DNA of 64,000 nt, from assembly GCA_964387075.1 (NCBI GenBank), contig CAYLVB010000008.1, positions 189,826-253,825 on the forward strand. Direction: 5' to 3'. Made by a program: the position numbers and the translations under genes. This DNA comes from PALSA-968 sp964387075. Its GTDB lineage: Bacteria; Bacteroidota; Bacteroidia; B-17B0; Aurantibacillaceae. Below the pieces are notes generated by a model. The model had not been told where the DNA came from and did not search any database. It worked only from the letters and a program-made list of their open reading frames with translations. Below are positions 7,748 through 19,285 of this stretch, piece by piece; position 1 is the first letter of the stretch; every line of letters begins with the position of its first letter.

Positions 7748-10700
7748 CTATTGTATCACAAAACGAAGGCTCACCCCGGCATTAGTGGTTTGGGTTGGGA
7801 AGGAGGTAGAGATGACCGGCTTGTTGATGGTACGGTCGTAGAAGATACGGATATTGATGTTCTGGCTGAGCGTATAAGTGAATGAGGTCTTGATGGCGAT
7901 CACGTTCTGCCCGTTGGTGGGCTGGCTGTACTGGTATTCTCCTTTGGTAATAGGATCGACATTGATCTTGTGCAGGGCAGTTTCATTACGACGCATCGAG
8001 AACGTAACGTTCATCTGCAGGTCGCTCTTCAAAGGTTTGCCCTGTATCTTCAGTTTCTTGATCTCGAGATTCGGGAAAGTGTATGAGCTTCCAATGTTCA
8101 ATTCGTTCCCTTTCATTTCCATCACCTGCGGTACGTTGGAAGAAAGCGTAATGGTGCGGTCGCGTTTCAATTCCACGTTAGCGCCCAGCCCTTTCAGCTT
8201 TCCTTTGTCCACGAAGTTCATGTTGAGCTTCACCAACGGGGAGAAAGATTCAGTGATGCTCACCGTATTGAGCACGTACTTCGCAACAAAATCGTTGTTC
8301 GGGTTACGCGAGGCAGAGAAGAAATTATCATCGCTGATGGGGCCACTAAAGGCCTGGTTATTGGTAAAGTTACCAAGGCTCATGGTAGAACGATATCCGT
8401 GCGAGATGATCACGCTCTTGAAGATCTTTTTCACCGCGTCTATCTTACCCAAACCGTCGTAGTTCACGTTCCAGTTTGGCATCGGGATCCTTGGGAATAA
8501 AGAAGCTTTGTTGAGATTGTTAGAACTCTTTCCGGCATACGCGTCAATAAAAGAAAGCACAACAACATCCTGCTGGTTCAGGCTATATCCATCATGATTG
8601 GCCTTGGTAGAATTTGGATTAAGGCTTGCCAGTTTGATCGCGTAATCACCGCGCTTGGCAATGAAGAGGTCGAACAGCTCACTGTTGTGCGTATACTTAT
8701 CGTCCTTAGAGAAGGCAGAGTTAATGGTGATCACCGAAATACTGAACTGTCCCGTACGCGTTTGTGTAAGCGGTTTGTAATTGGTGCCGTCCCAGCCAAT
8801 GAAGAATCCATCGTTTGCGCCTTCCGTTCGCGTGCCGGTAAGGTCTATCTTAAAGCTCTTAACGGGTTCCAGCTTGGCCTGGAAGCTGATCGTTCGCTGA
8901 AGCGTGTGTGCATAGGGATTGGAGAAGTTCTGTTTTTGTACAAGCAGTTTATTCCTGGGGTCGAATACACTTTCCAGGATCTTGTTCTGCTGGCCAAATA
9001 CAAAACCCAATCCAGGGGCAAAGCCGTTACTTGGGTTGGTCCCCAGGATAAATGTAGAATCCTGGTAGCCCGGCAAGGTGGTTCCCTGTGTTTCATTGAA
9101 AGTGAAGGAAGCCTGCTTCAGCGTCATCAGCAAACGCGCTAAGTATTCAAAGATCTCAGGCGGATCTTTCTTGGTAGTATCCTTGGGCGCATTCGGTCCT
9201 TTCGGCGCTGTATTCTTAGGCTGATCCTTTTTCAATTGGCCGGTATTGATCCGCTTAAAGTACGGCACTTTGTTGTACAGGCTCGTCATGTTCAGTGTCA
9301 TGTTGATGTTCTGCTGCCTGTTGTTGTTAATGGTATTACCTATAGAATCGTTGGCGAATGGCCTGCGCTGCCACTGGTAGCTGCTGGTATATTTGTAAGT
9401 AGTGGCCGAAATGAAATCAAAGATCGGGATCTTGTTCAGCGGAATGTTCACGGTCACGTTCGCGTTATGACGGTAAGCGGTGGTCAAACCTCCTTTCAAC
9501 AGGCGCTCGCGCACATCTTCCCGTTTATTACCGGGTTTAGAGTAATCAGCGTCAAAGGGTTCGAGGATACGACCGTCGTTATTGGCGGCAATATCAGCCT
9601 TGATATTCTTACTGATGTCCCAGCGTACCGCGTACACACGACTGATGTTAAAGGTTTTATTGTAAAGCGTACTGGTAAAATCATAACCCGGCGCGGCGGT
9701 GATGTCTCGATTACGTACCTCAATGTAATTTCTTGTTACGTTGGTGCTGAAGTTAAATTGATTCGGCATCGGGGTAAAATTGAAATCCTTGATCAAGGCG
9801 AACCAGGGGTTTTGCAGGAATTTTGCTGTGGATTTCTTGAACGGCTCTATAGCTTTTACCTGCTTGTTGAAATTGTAATTGAGTGAAGCGTTGTATTGCC
9901 GGTTAAAGCTCCAGGCGGTTGTGATGTTGTGCTTATACTGCTCATTGAAAGCGTAGGTGGCCGAGAAGTTCTCGATGTCCCAGAAATGCTGGTTCTTCTT
10001 GTTCTTGCCTTTTTGTTTGCTTACGTTGGTAAAGTTCATGCCCCTTCGTCGCGTATAATCGATGGCCCTGTTGCGGATCTTGTCTATCTCTTCCTGCGAA
10101 AAATTATTCTCCTTGTTGATGTCACTCATCAAAACATCCGGGTTGCTTGGGTCGAATTGCGGAATAATGAATTGCTCGGCGTAGTTCAGGTACATAGGAA
10201 TGTTCACTTTCCATTCTTTTGGCAGGAACTTGCCCATTTGCAGCGTGGTGGCAACGTCATACTGTTCTGTCAACTCACGGTTACGCTCACTGGGTTTTTT
10301 CTCAATACTTCCGTACCAGGGAGTAGAGACAGCGCCCGATAAAGAAAGCTGTCCGAAATCTGCAAGCTTGGCCGTGATACGCGAATTGGCTGCCCAGCCG
10401 CCCTGCTGATTGAAATCCGTTAAACGCAATTCGTTGATCCAAACCTCCACGCATTTATCGCTTGGATCACTCAAGGTAACAGGGTTTCGTACACCCACCA
10501 TGATATTGGTGAGGGTAGCAATATTCGGGTTACCTACCACGCGTATCATATGCCCGTTGGAAAGGGTTTCTATAGCAGATGAGCCTGTAACACTCACGCC
10601 ACGTTTTAATTTCTGCGCGGTAAGCTGGCCAAAATCAATATCAATGCTGTTCGCCTCCATCCACACACGGGCGCGGTCGCTTTCGCTATCGTTCGAGTAA

Positions 10701-13700
10701 TTGCCCGGGGCGGTAAGTTTCAGCGGAACAATGTACTCGTAATAGTTATTGGTGAAATCGGTACCGAGTCGAACGAAAACCTGGGTCTCATCGTCGTTCA
10801 GGGGTTGGTTGTTCAGTTTCTCGGCATGCAAGAACATTTTTAAGTTCTTGTAAGAACGCACGTCGTAGTTCACGTTCTTGTAAATGGCACGGGCGTCGCC
10901 GTCTTTCAGCCCGCACACACGCATAGAAAGCGCCTGCTCATTCAGCAGCACCAGGTTGGTGGTCTGTACGTTCTGCTGCTGGTTGATACCGGGAGGCAAC
11001 ACATACGCAACGGGAGAGCGTGTTCCATTCTCCTGGTAACTCACCGCCGATACATCAAAGGCGGTTGTCTCATCCGTTCCTAATTGGTTGGTTGGATCGT
11101 TCAGTGATTGCTGGTAAGTACGCCAGTCGCTACGCACCAACTCTAAACGGGCAAAGCGCATCACAACGGGTTCGGTAAAATTACGCACGAACATACGCAT
11201 GAAACGGATGGAGTTAAAACCTTCAATGGCCCCGATCTTATTATCGAAAGCCGCTACCGGAATTTTAAACTGGTAGAATTTCACAGTACGCTGCGCGCCG
11301 TCGGGTGTGGTTTTCGTAACCGGGATAACGTTCACGATGTAGTTATTGCCGATGTTAGCTTCATTGATATCCTGCGGGGTGATCTTGATCTTGTACTGAT
11401 AGTAAGCCTCGCTCTGGTTCATCGTGTTATCACGGTTGATATCCTCGATGTTGGGCAACGTGGTGGCAGTGGTTGGATAACCTCCGCCATTTTGACTTTG
11501 ATATTGTTTCTGCGTGGCCGAATTTCCTTCTACACCATTGTATTTTTTGTAGCGCGCAAGTGTATTCAGGTTCTGGTTATCGTAATCATCACCGCGGTAG
11601 AAATGATAATCATCACCGGCCGGATCGCCAAAGACATCCACGTTACCGCTTAGTCCAACGGTTCCGCTCAGGTAGCCCAGGTAGCTGCCGAAGAAGCCCT
11701 GCTCATTGCCATTGGTCATGCAATCGTAACCAACGTCCTGCACCGGCCGCGCATCCTCGTTATTATCAAAAGCGTTTGCGAGCGGCGGAACGGTTGGGTA
11801 ATTACCCCATGCGCTTGTTCCTAATATTCCCTGGTTGGTGTTTTGAAAAGGAACACCGTTCTCGTAGGCCATGTTACCGTCTTTCAGCACGTCTTCCGAA
11901 ACACTTCCCAGGTTGATGTAAAGCTCACCGCTTGTTGGCGGAGCCACGCCAAAGGTGTTGTACTGCGATTGTGTGGTGTTGTTGTAATCCTCGTTGAAGG
12001 GATCCATCATCCAGAACTGGATGTACTCAATGTTGGCGCTCTGGAAATCATTGGTCTCTAAGCGGCGCATGATACCGCCCCAGCGGGCCTCAGGATTATC
12101 AAAAATAACTTTTCCTTTGGCGTTCGACTCGTTCTTGTCGATGTGGGTCGAGTCAAAGTTATAAGGTCCGCGCTCGGCAGGATAGAAGGCCAGGTCTAAG
12201 GAAGGAAGCAGAACGGGTTGTCCGTTTGGAGGTGTTTTTTTCGGGAACAGATCGCTCTCGAAGAAGGCCTGCATGAAGTGATTCGATTGCACTGTTTTGG
12301 TGATACTTGCAGGGGTAAGGTTATTGCTTTGCTGGTAGAATACAGATTGATCGACGGTATACCAGGCCAGGTTAGCGCGGTTCATGCCCGATTTTCTTCC
12401 GCCATCATTCGGCGCGTTGGCTTCCGGGAAAAGATCGGATTGTCCTTGTGGAACTGATGCGTGCGCCCAGGCAGATGGACTACGCACGTCGATCAAAGAA
12501 ACGCTTCCTTCAAAGTCATCCACGTAGGCGTTACCGTTCTTACCAATGGCTTTTGAGTGGCCGGGGAACAGCTGCGCGTACTCACCCGCCATTTGAATGG
12601 AAGAAGGTTCTTTGGTATTGATCAAAGGAATTTTATCTACCAGTCGCGTTAGCCAGGGAGCATCGTGACGGTAATTGTAATCTAAACCAACAACGGTATT
12701 CGATACAGGTTCATCACCGATATTTACTTTTTGCGTGAGCGGTCTTTCGGTCATGCGCAGTAAAGTGCTTCCCAAAGAAAAATCTTTGTTCACTTTATAA
12801 TCCAGGCGCATGCCCATCAAACTTTTTTGCTGGATGTTGAAGAGCGAGTTGTTCTCGGCCGAGATCTTGATGGGCTGACCGGAGTTCAGGATACTTTCAT
12901 TGATGATCTTTACCCGGCCCAGCGTATAATCTACGGTATAATCCACGTTCTCATTGAGCGGAACACCGCCTGCCGTTACACGCACAGATCCCTGTGGAAT
13001 GTTCATGGAGTTGAGCGAGAACTCGTTGCTGGTTGCCGATTGATAGGTTCCTTTTAGTTTAAATCGGTTCTTCTGCGGCAACTGCTGGGCGATCACGCGG
13101 GTTGAGTCGTATAATTCCTGGAACACATAAGATTCGGCTATGGTTGGATCATCCGGGGGCGTAACGAATTTCTTCCGGAGGTCACTGCCGAACGGTTCTA
13201 TCTCTGTAAAATAGATCCTTCCGTTCTGGGTGTTCACGGTGATGTTTGGAACAAAATCAAAATAGCCATCGGGATGGAGGTCCTGGTTCATGTTGATCTT
13301 GTCCAGGTTCATTACGCTGATCAGGTTCCTTCCATCAATGGTTCCGTAAGGAATATAAGGAATATCCACACCTGTTTTGATGTTGTTGTAAAGGATGTTC
13401 AATTGAAAATTGTTAGGGCTGAGTGAATATGCGCCAAGCGAGTACACGTTCTTCATCATCAGGTCCCACATCGGTATCTTCGTGTTAAGCTGGGTGCTCT
13501 TCAGCATTTTTAAGATGATGAGCTTATCGCCTGTTGGAAATTCATCAGAGAATTCACCTACCTGGTAGACCCGCCCGTTGTAAGTGTACTGGTAGGCCAC
13601 AGAAAGAACCTCGTCGTAATTGAGCGAGGTATTCAGCGAGATGTATCCTAAACGGCTGTTCAGATTATAATCTGTATTCGGGTTCAGTCGGCGCGCGCGG

Positions 13701-15112
13701 GTCAGTACCTCGTACTCACGGCCTGGATTGAACACCTGCGATGTTTGCGATTGATTGAGCCAGGTGTATTGAGAGAGTTTTTGTACGGCGGTATTGTAAT
13801 CGCGTTTAAACAAAGGTCCCTCATCACCCTGGTTGTTTAGTGAATCAACGAGAAAACCATACAAACTGTTCTTTCGGTTGCGCGGCCAGGCACCTACACT
13901 GTCGTTGGTAATATCAGCCATCCCATTATGCGTATTCTCGCGGAATATCTTGGAAGTGTCCTCACCAAGATCGGCAAAAGAAGCGATGTTACGGGCCTGG
14001 TCAACCTGGTTGGTACGGTTGGTAACATACACCTCGATCTTGGTGATCTGTATCGGCGAACTTACAATGGGAACATTGATCCAGCTGTTGTAATTATCGC
14101 GGAAAAAATGCCCCAGGAAGTAGTGACGATTAGCCTCGTAGTTATCCGCGGTAACCATGAAAGGAATGGTCTGCGATCCGCCCTGTACAGTTAATTCTGT
14201 TTTCTTGCCGCGCTGTTGCGAGAATAAGGTGGTCATCATTAAGCGGCCGAACTGCAATTGCGTTTTCACACCAAAGAGCGTTTGACTACCGGTGATGAGC
14301 GAGTTGTTGAGTGGTAAGCTTACGTTACCCGCTTCCACTTTTTTAATGATCTCGTCTTCCAATCCGTTATATTCGATCTTCATCTGGTTCTCGAAGTCGA
14401 AGGAAGCTTCGGTGTTGTAATTCGTTGTTAGTTTTAATTTCTCCCCGATCTTACCCACTAAGTTCAACTGGATCTTCATGTTGAAATCGAAGTTGGTGAT
14501 CTTACGTTGTTTCACCGGAATGGCGGGGTTCTGGTTACGGTTAGTGATGAAGCCAAAAATTAATTCCGCACTTCCTGTCGGACGAATGTCCACGGTACTA
14601 CCGCCAAAGATCCTATCGAATAATTCACTGTTCACAGTAAGTTTCGGGATCAAGCCTGTTTTAGCGGGGTTACTTTTTGCATCAGCCTGCACGCGTGATT
14701 TCCAATAGCTCTTTACCTGTTGTTTGAACATGTAGTCCTGGTATTCTTCCTGCGTCATGTAAATGGGAGAACGGTAATCCATCTTGCCCATTTTCTGCGT
14801 CATGTTGAAGGTGCTGTCGGAAGGATCGTACGTGATCTCGTTCTTGATGTTGGATGGATTGTTAAGCTGCAGCGGCTGGTTGGGATTATACATCGGTTCG
14901 CCGGGCTGGTTCTCTTTGATTGGGAAAGGTAGATCCTCGTTCGTCACGTCTGAAGGAGGTGTATCCGTTACCAACGTTTTGATGTATGGATTTACCGCAG
15001 CATCATCCTGCTGCTCAGGCAAATTGTTTTTGGGGCCATTGGTGAACATCACCGCGGAAAGAATTCCGGCGGCGGCGCTCGCTAAAAAGGTATGTTTGAG
15101 TACAGAATACAC
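7748..15112 (-). CDS. sprA: Cell surface protein SprA, T9SS outer-membrane translocon
   Basis: At 2454 residues this matches the size of SprA/Sov (2403 residues in Flavobacterium johnsoniae). SprA is the giant outer-membrane beta-barrel through which type IX substrates leave the cell, and it is needed for gliding. Visible features are an N-terminal signal-like hydrophobic segment (HTFLASAAAGILSAVMF), long stretches of alternating polar/hydrophobic beta strands with many Asn and Tyr, the segment MGKMDYRSPIYMTQEEYQ near residue 110 typical of the SprA N-terminal region, and a final beta strand ending AGVSLRFVIQ. The start is GTG, overlapping the ruvA stop (TAGTG), so ruvA and sprA are translationally coupled. 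The T9SS cargo genes in this window (M43 protease, GH26-like enzyme, two repeat giants) are its likely clients. Confidence 0.96.
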   Translation of the reverse strand: MYSVLKHTFLASAAAGILSAVMFTNGPKNNLPEQQDDAAVNPYIKTLVTDTPPSDVTNEDLPFPIKENQPGEPMYNPNQPLQLNNPSNIKNEITYDPSDSTFNMTQKMGKMDYRSPIYMTQEEYQDYMFKQQVKSYWKSRVQADAKSNPAKTGLIPKLTVNSELFDRIFGGSTVDIRPTGSAELIFGFITNRNQNPAIPVKQRKITNFDFNMKIQLNLVGKIGEKLKLTTNYNTEASFDFENQMKIEYNGLEDEIIKKVEAGNVSLPLNNSLITGSQTLFGVKTQLQFGRLMMTTLFSQQRGKKTELTVQGGSQTIPFMVTADNYEANRHYFLGHFFRDNYNSWINVPIVSSPIQITKIEVYVTNRTNQVDQARNIASFADLGEDTSKIFRENTHNGMADITNDSVGAWPRNRKNSLYGFLVDSLNNQGDEGPLFKRDYNTAVQKLSQYTWLNQSQTSQVFNPGREYEVLTRARRLNPNTDYNLNSRLGYISLNTSLNYDEVLSVAYQYTYNGRVYQVGEFSDEFPTGDKLIILKMLKSTQLNTKIPMWDLMMKNVYSLGAYSLSPNNFQLNILYNNIKTGVDIPYIPYGTIDGRNLISVMNLDKINMNQDLHPDGYFDFVPNITVNTQNGRIYFTEIEPFGSDLRKKFVTPPDDPTIAESYVFQELYDSTRVIAQQLPQKNRFKLKGTYQSATSNEFSLNSMNIPQGSVRVTAGGVPLNENVDYTVDYTLGRVKIINESILNSGQPIKISAENNSLFNIQQKSLMGMRLDYKVNKDFSLGSTLLRMTERPLTQKVNIGDEPVSNTVVGLDYNYRHDAPWLTRLVDKIPLINTKEPSSIQMAGEYAQLFPGHSKAIGKNGNAYVDDFEGSVSLIDVRSPSAWAHASVPQGQSDLFPEANAPNDGGRKSGMNRANLAWYTVDQSVFYQQSNNLTPASITKTVQSNHFMQAFFESDLFPKKTPPNGQPVLLPSLDLAFYPAERGPYNFDSTHIDKNESNAKGKVIFDNPEARWGGIMRRLETNDFQSANIEYIQFWMMDPFNEDYNNTTQSQYNTFGVAPPTSGELYINLGSVSEDVLKDGNMAYENGVPFQNTNQGILGTSAWGNYPTVPPLANAFDNNEDARPVQDVGYDCMTNGNEQGFFGSYLGYLSGTVGLSGNVDVFGDPAGDDYHFYRGDDYDNQNLNTLARYKKYNGVEGNSATQKQYQSQNGGGYPTTATTLPNIEDINRDNTMNQSEAYYQYKIKITPQDINEANIGNNYIVNVIPVTKTTPDGAQRTVKFYQFKIPVAAFDNKIGAIEGFNSIRFMRMFVRNFTEPVVMRFARLELVRSDWRTYQQSLNDPTNQLGTDETTAFDVSAVSYQENGTRSPVAYVLPPGINQQQNVQTTNLVLLNEQALSMRVCGLKDGDARAIYKNVNYDVRSYKNLKMFLHAEKLNNQPLNDDETQVFVRLGTDFTNNYYEYIVPLKLTAPGNYSNDSESDRARVWMEANSIDIDFGQLTAQKLKRGVSVTGSSAIETLSNGHMIRVVGNPNIATLTNIMVGVRNPVTLSDPSDKCVEVWINELRLTDFNQQGGWAANSRITAKLADFGQLSLSGAVSTPWYGSIEKKPSERNRELTEQYDVATTLQMGKFLPKEWKVNIPMYLNYAEQFIIPQFDPSNPDVLMSDINKENNFSQEEIDKIRNRAIDYTRRRGMNFTNVSKQKGKNKKNQHFWDIENFSATYAFNEQYKHNITTAWSFNRQYNASLNYNFNKQVKAIEPFKKSTAKFLQNPWFALIKDFNFTPMPNQFNFSTNVTRNYIEVRNRDITAAPGYDFTSTLYNKTFNISRVYAVRWDISKNIKADIAANNDGRILEPFDADYSKPGNKREDVRERLLKGGLTTAYRHNANVTVNIPLNKIPIFDFISATTYKYTSSYQWQRRPFANDSIGNTINNNRQQNINMTLNMTSLYNKVPYFKRINTGQLKKDQPKNTAPKGPNAPKDTTKKDPPEIFEYLARLLMTLKQASFTFNETQGTTLPGYQDSTFILGTNPSNGFAPGLGFVFGQQNKILESVFDPRNKLLVQKQNFSNPYAHTLQRTISFQAKLEPVKSFKIDLTGTRTEGANDGFFIGWDGTNYKPLTQTRTGQFSISVITINSAFSKDDKYTHNSELFDLFIAKRGDYAIKLASLNPNSTKANHDGYSLNQQDVVVLSFIDAYAGKSSNNLNKASLFPRIPMPNWNVNYDGLGKIDAVKKIFKSVIISHGYRSTMSLGNFTNNQAFSGPISDDNFFSASRNPNNDFVAKYVLNTVSITESFSPLVKLNMNFVDKGKLKGLGANVELKRDRTITLSSNVPQVMEMKGNELNIGSSYTFPNLEIKKLKIQGKPLKSDLQMNVTFSMRRNETALHKINVDPITKGEYQYSQPTNGQNVIAIKTSFTYTLSQNINIRIFYDRTINKPVISTSFPTQTTNAGVSLRFVIQ

Positions 15113-15705
15113 TAGACGTTCTTGAGGGCTGATTTAATTAACAATTCAACATTTTCTGTACTCATATTCTGCTGTTTTACAGCCTTTTCGATAGCTTTTT
15201 CGGCCACCGGTCTTCCGAAGCCCAGGGCCACGAGAGCCAGTAACGCTTCTTCGCGATTTTTATTGTAGCTGGGTGTCATGATCTGGGAGATGCCCCCTTC
15301 ATGTTTTCCGAGCTTTCCTTTCAGGTCAACAACAATTCTTTGGGCTGTTTTTTCGCCAATGCCTTTGATGCTTTTCAGTAATGCTACGTTGGCGGTATTT
15401 ACGGCGCCCGCTATTTCGGCGGCTGAGAGTGATGACAACATCAGCATGGCGCTGGAGCCCCCTACACCCGAGACGGAAATAAGTTTCCGAAAGATATCGC
15501 GCTCGTCGTGGTCGGCAAATCCGTAGAAACGCGGATTATCGTCGCGTACAAAAACCTGTTCGCAAAATAATTTAGCTTCAGTACTGTCTGCGAGCTTCGA
15601 ATACGTGTTCACGGAGATATTCAACCCGTAGCCTATGCCGTTGGCTTCAACCACCGCGAAGGCCGGGTTCTTTTCGATCACTTTCCCTCTGATAAAATCG
15701 ATCAT
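15112..15705 (-). CDS. ruvA: Holliday junction branch migration protein RuvA
   Basis: RuvA (197 residues) binds four-way DNA junctions and loads the RuvB motor. The N-terminal OB-fold starts MIDFIRGKVIEKNPAFAVVE; the central helix-hairpin-helix motifs are visible (RKLISVSGVGGSSAMLML and LKSIKGIGEKTAQRIVVDLK, residues about 69-136); a C-terminal domain III (EEALLALVALGFGRPVAEKAI) that contacts RuvB ends the protein. It lies between maeB and sprA, an order known in flavobacteria, and its stop overlaps the sprA GTG by one base. Confidence 0.96.
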   Translation of the reverse strand: MIDFIRGKVIEKNPAFAVVEANGIGYGLNISVNTYSKLADSTEAKLFCEQVFVRDDNPRFYGFADHDERDIFRKLISVSGVGGSSAMLMLSSLSAAEIAGAVNTANVALLKSIKGIGEKTAQRIVVDLKGKLGKHEGGISQIMTPSYNKNREEALLALVALGFGRPVAEKAIEKAVKQQNMSTENVELLIKSALKNV

Positions 15706-15710
15706 ATGGT

Positions 15711-15850
15711 CATTTACGATTTTGTGATTTACGATTTATTTTATTTTTTGATCGTGTATCTTAGATCGTCAATCATTAATTAATTCTTAACTCTGGCGGC
15801 GATTTATTATTTTAATTCTCAATTCCTAAATCGTAAATAATCAAATCGTC
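15711..15850. repeat. Intergenic AT-rich repeats built on ATTTACGATT / AATCGTAAAT
   Basis: The ruvA-maeB gap contains ATTTACGATTT (15712-15722), GATTTACGATTTA (15726-15738) and the inverse AAATCGTAAAT (15828-15838), plus ATCGTCAATCATT twice (around 15766-15778 and 15846-15857, the second running into the maeB stop). The same words occur between nuoK/nuoL and nuoM/nuoN. They could fold into a long hairpin in the transcript. No coding sequence was seen here. Confidence 0.6.
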
Positions 15851-15852
15851 AA

Positions 15853-18123
<2,271 letters not shown>

Positions 18124-18448
18124 AATTGTACAATTTTTTGGGGAAGGCGAATATAGCAAACTATTTAGGAAATTTGGACACTAAAAAGGGGGTATTTTCA
18201 GAATGGAAACAGGGGTTAAAAGAACCGCAAAAAAGGGTTTAGGCCTAAGCCTCAATAAGATGTTTTAAGGGGCTTGAAAGAAGACGTATTCTTAGAACGA
18301 AAAACCCCCTGTTCTTTTTGTTTGCAGAAAATATAGCCGCCGAGGCAATATAGATTGGTTTTTATGAACAAAAAATGGTCCTTTTTTGTTAAAAATCGCA
18401 TATTTTATCGGCTTTTTTGTTAAAAACTGGTGAAAAAAGGCAAAAAAC
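18124..18448. other. Non-coding gap between maeB and the response regulator
   Basis: This 325-bp AT-rich stretch shows no convincing gene; a 62-codon frame on the minus strand has no recognisable content. It holds a perfect 15-bp direct repeat, CTTTTTTGTTAAAAA, at 18381-18395 and 18412-18426, spaced 31 bp start to start. Near maeB the minus strand reads TATATTCG about 26 bp before the ATG, a one-mismatch version of the -7 box. No clear terminator was found. Confidence 0.6.
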
Positions 18449-19129
18449 CTATTTTCCGTCGCTGAATTTATAACCAACACCTCTTATGGAATGAAAAAAG
18501 CGCGGTTCTTTGGGATTTTTTTCAAAGATCTTGCGGAAATTAAGGATGTAGTTATCGATCGTGCGCGCAGACGGATTTTCTTCGGATGACCATAATTTTT
18601 CGAGGATCTCGTCGCGTGAAACAACTTCGTTGGCGCGCGCTGTGAGTATTTTCAGGAGCAGGCATTCGCGCTGCGAGAGCGTTTCTATCAATTTCCCATG
18701 GGTTTTTATTTCAAAGGAAAGAAAGTTGATCTCGAACCTGTCGAATGAAAAAACATCCGCAACCGGTTCGGGCGCTCTGCGAAGCAGGTTTTTCACTCGC
18801 AAAATGAGCTCCTCGAGGTTAAAAGGTTTGGGCAAATAATCATCCGCCAGTTTCAAACCCTGTATGCGGTTAGCGCTGTCGGATAAAGCGGTAAGAAAGA
18901 GTACAGGTGTTGAATTATTTTGCTGTTTGATGAGCTTGCAGGCCTCAAATCCATCGAGGCCCGGCAGCATCACATCCAGCAGCACGAGGTCGAAAACATG
19001 TTTTTTGGCCAATGCCACGGCATCGGCGCCGTTCTGTACCTCAGTTACTTTATAGCCTTCCAGCTCCAGGTTCAGTTTAACTGAATCGCGGATGTGTTCT
19101 TCATCTTCGGCCAAAAGGATATGTCGCAT
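18449..19129 (-). CDS. OmpR/PhoB-family response regulator, orphan
   Basis: The 226-residue protein has a receiver domain (residues 1-115) with the acidic pocket (AEDEEH), phosphoacceptor Asp52 in LLDVMLPGLDG, Thr80 (FLTA) and Lys101 (LPKPF), followed by a winged-helix DNA-binding domain (about 130-226) ending RGVGYKFSDGK. The start is taken at the ATG at 19129 rather than a TTG three codons upstream, because a TAnnTTTG box lies just 6 bp before that ATG. No histidine kinase gene is adjacent. The usual GADDYL(T/P)KPF motif reads LKLADDYLPKPF, two residues shorter before the Asp pair than most family members. Targets are unknown. Confidence 0.9.
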   Translation of the reverse strand: MRHILLAEDEEHIRDSVKLNLELEGYKVTEVQNGADAVALAKKHVFDLVLLDVMLPGLDGFEACKLIKQQNNSTPVLFLTALSDSANRIQGLKLADDYLPKPFNLEELILRVKNLLRRAPEPVADVFSFDRFEINFLSFEIKTHGKLIETLSQRECLLLKILTARANEVVSRDEILEKLWSSEENPSARTIDNYILNFRKIFEKNPKEPRFFHSIRGVGYKFSDGK

Positions 19130-19135
19130 CGGGCC

Positions 19136-19143
19136 CAAAGATA
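19136..19143 (-). promoter_or_regulatory. -7 promoter box, leaderless arrangement for the response regulator
   Basis: Minus-strand TATCTTTG is an exact TAnnTTTG match ending 6 nt before the ATG at 19129, so transcription would start at or next to the start codon. No good -33 box was seen. Confidence 0.5.
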
Positions 19144-19228
19144 TAAAACCCGCTTCAAATGGCTTTTTTACCGTTTATCCAGACCCAATAATCACACAAA
19201 AAAATTGGTCTAAAACCTTGCCCGACGC

Positions 19229-19259
19229 TTTGCCGGGGACCTTTTTTTAACTAAAATTG
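19229..19259 (+). promoter_or_regulatory. Candidate promoter for the M43 metalloprotease
   Basis: TTTG at 19229-19232, 19 nt spacer, then TAAAATTG at 19252-19259 (one mismatch to TAnnTTTG). The ATG follows 27 nt later. Spacing and both boxes fit Bacteroidota housekeeping promoters. Confidence 0.5.
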
Positions 19260-19285
19260 CAATAACTATAAACTAAACAACGATC

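Noticed and set aside
9236..9886. Long frames on the plus strand opposite sprA (also 7878-8462, 8594-9142, 11473-11916)
   Set aside because: They are antisense shadows of sprA with no signal, motif or start context; the sprA frame is intact and recognisable throughout.
18292..18480. 62-codon minus-strand frame after the response regulator
   Set aside because: Its start overlaps the regulator's end, composition is AT-driven and no family or signal is visible.
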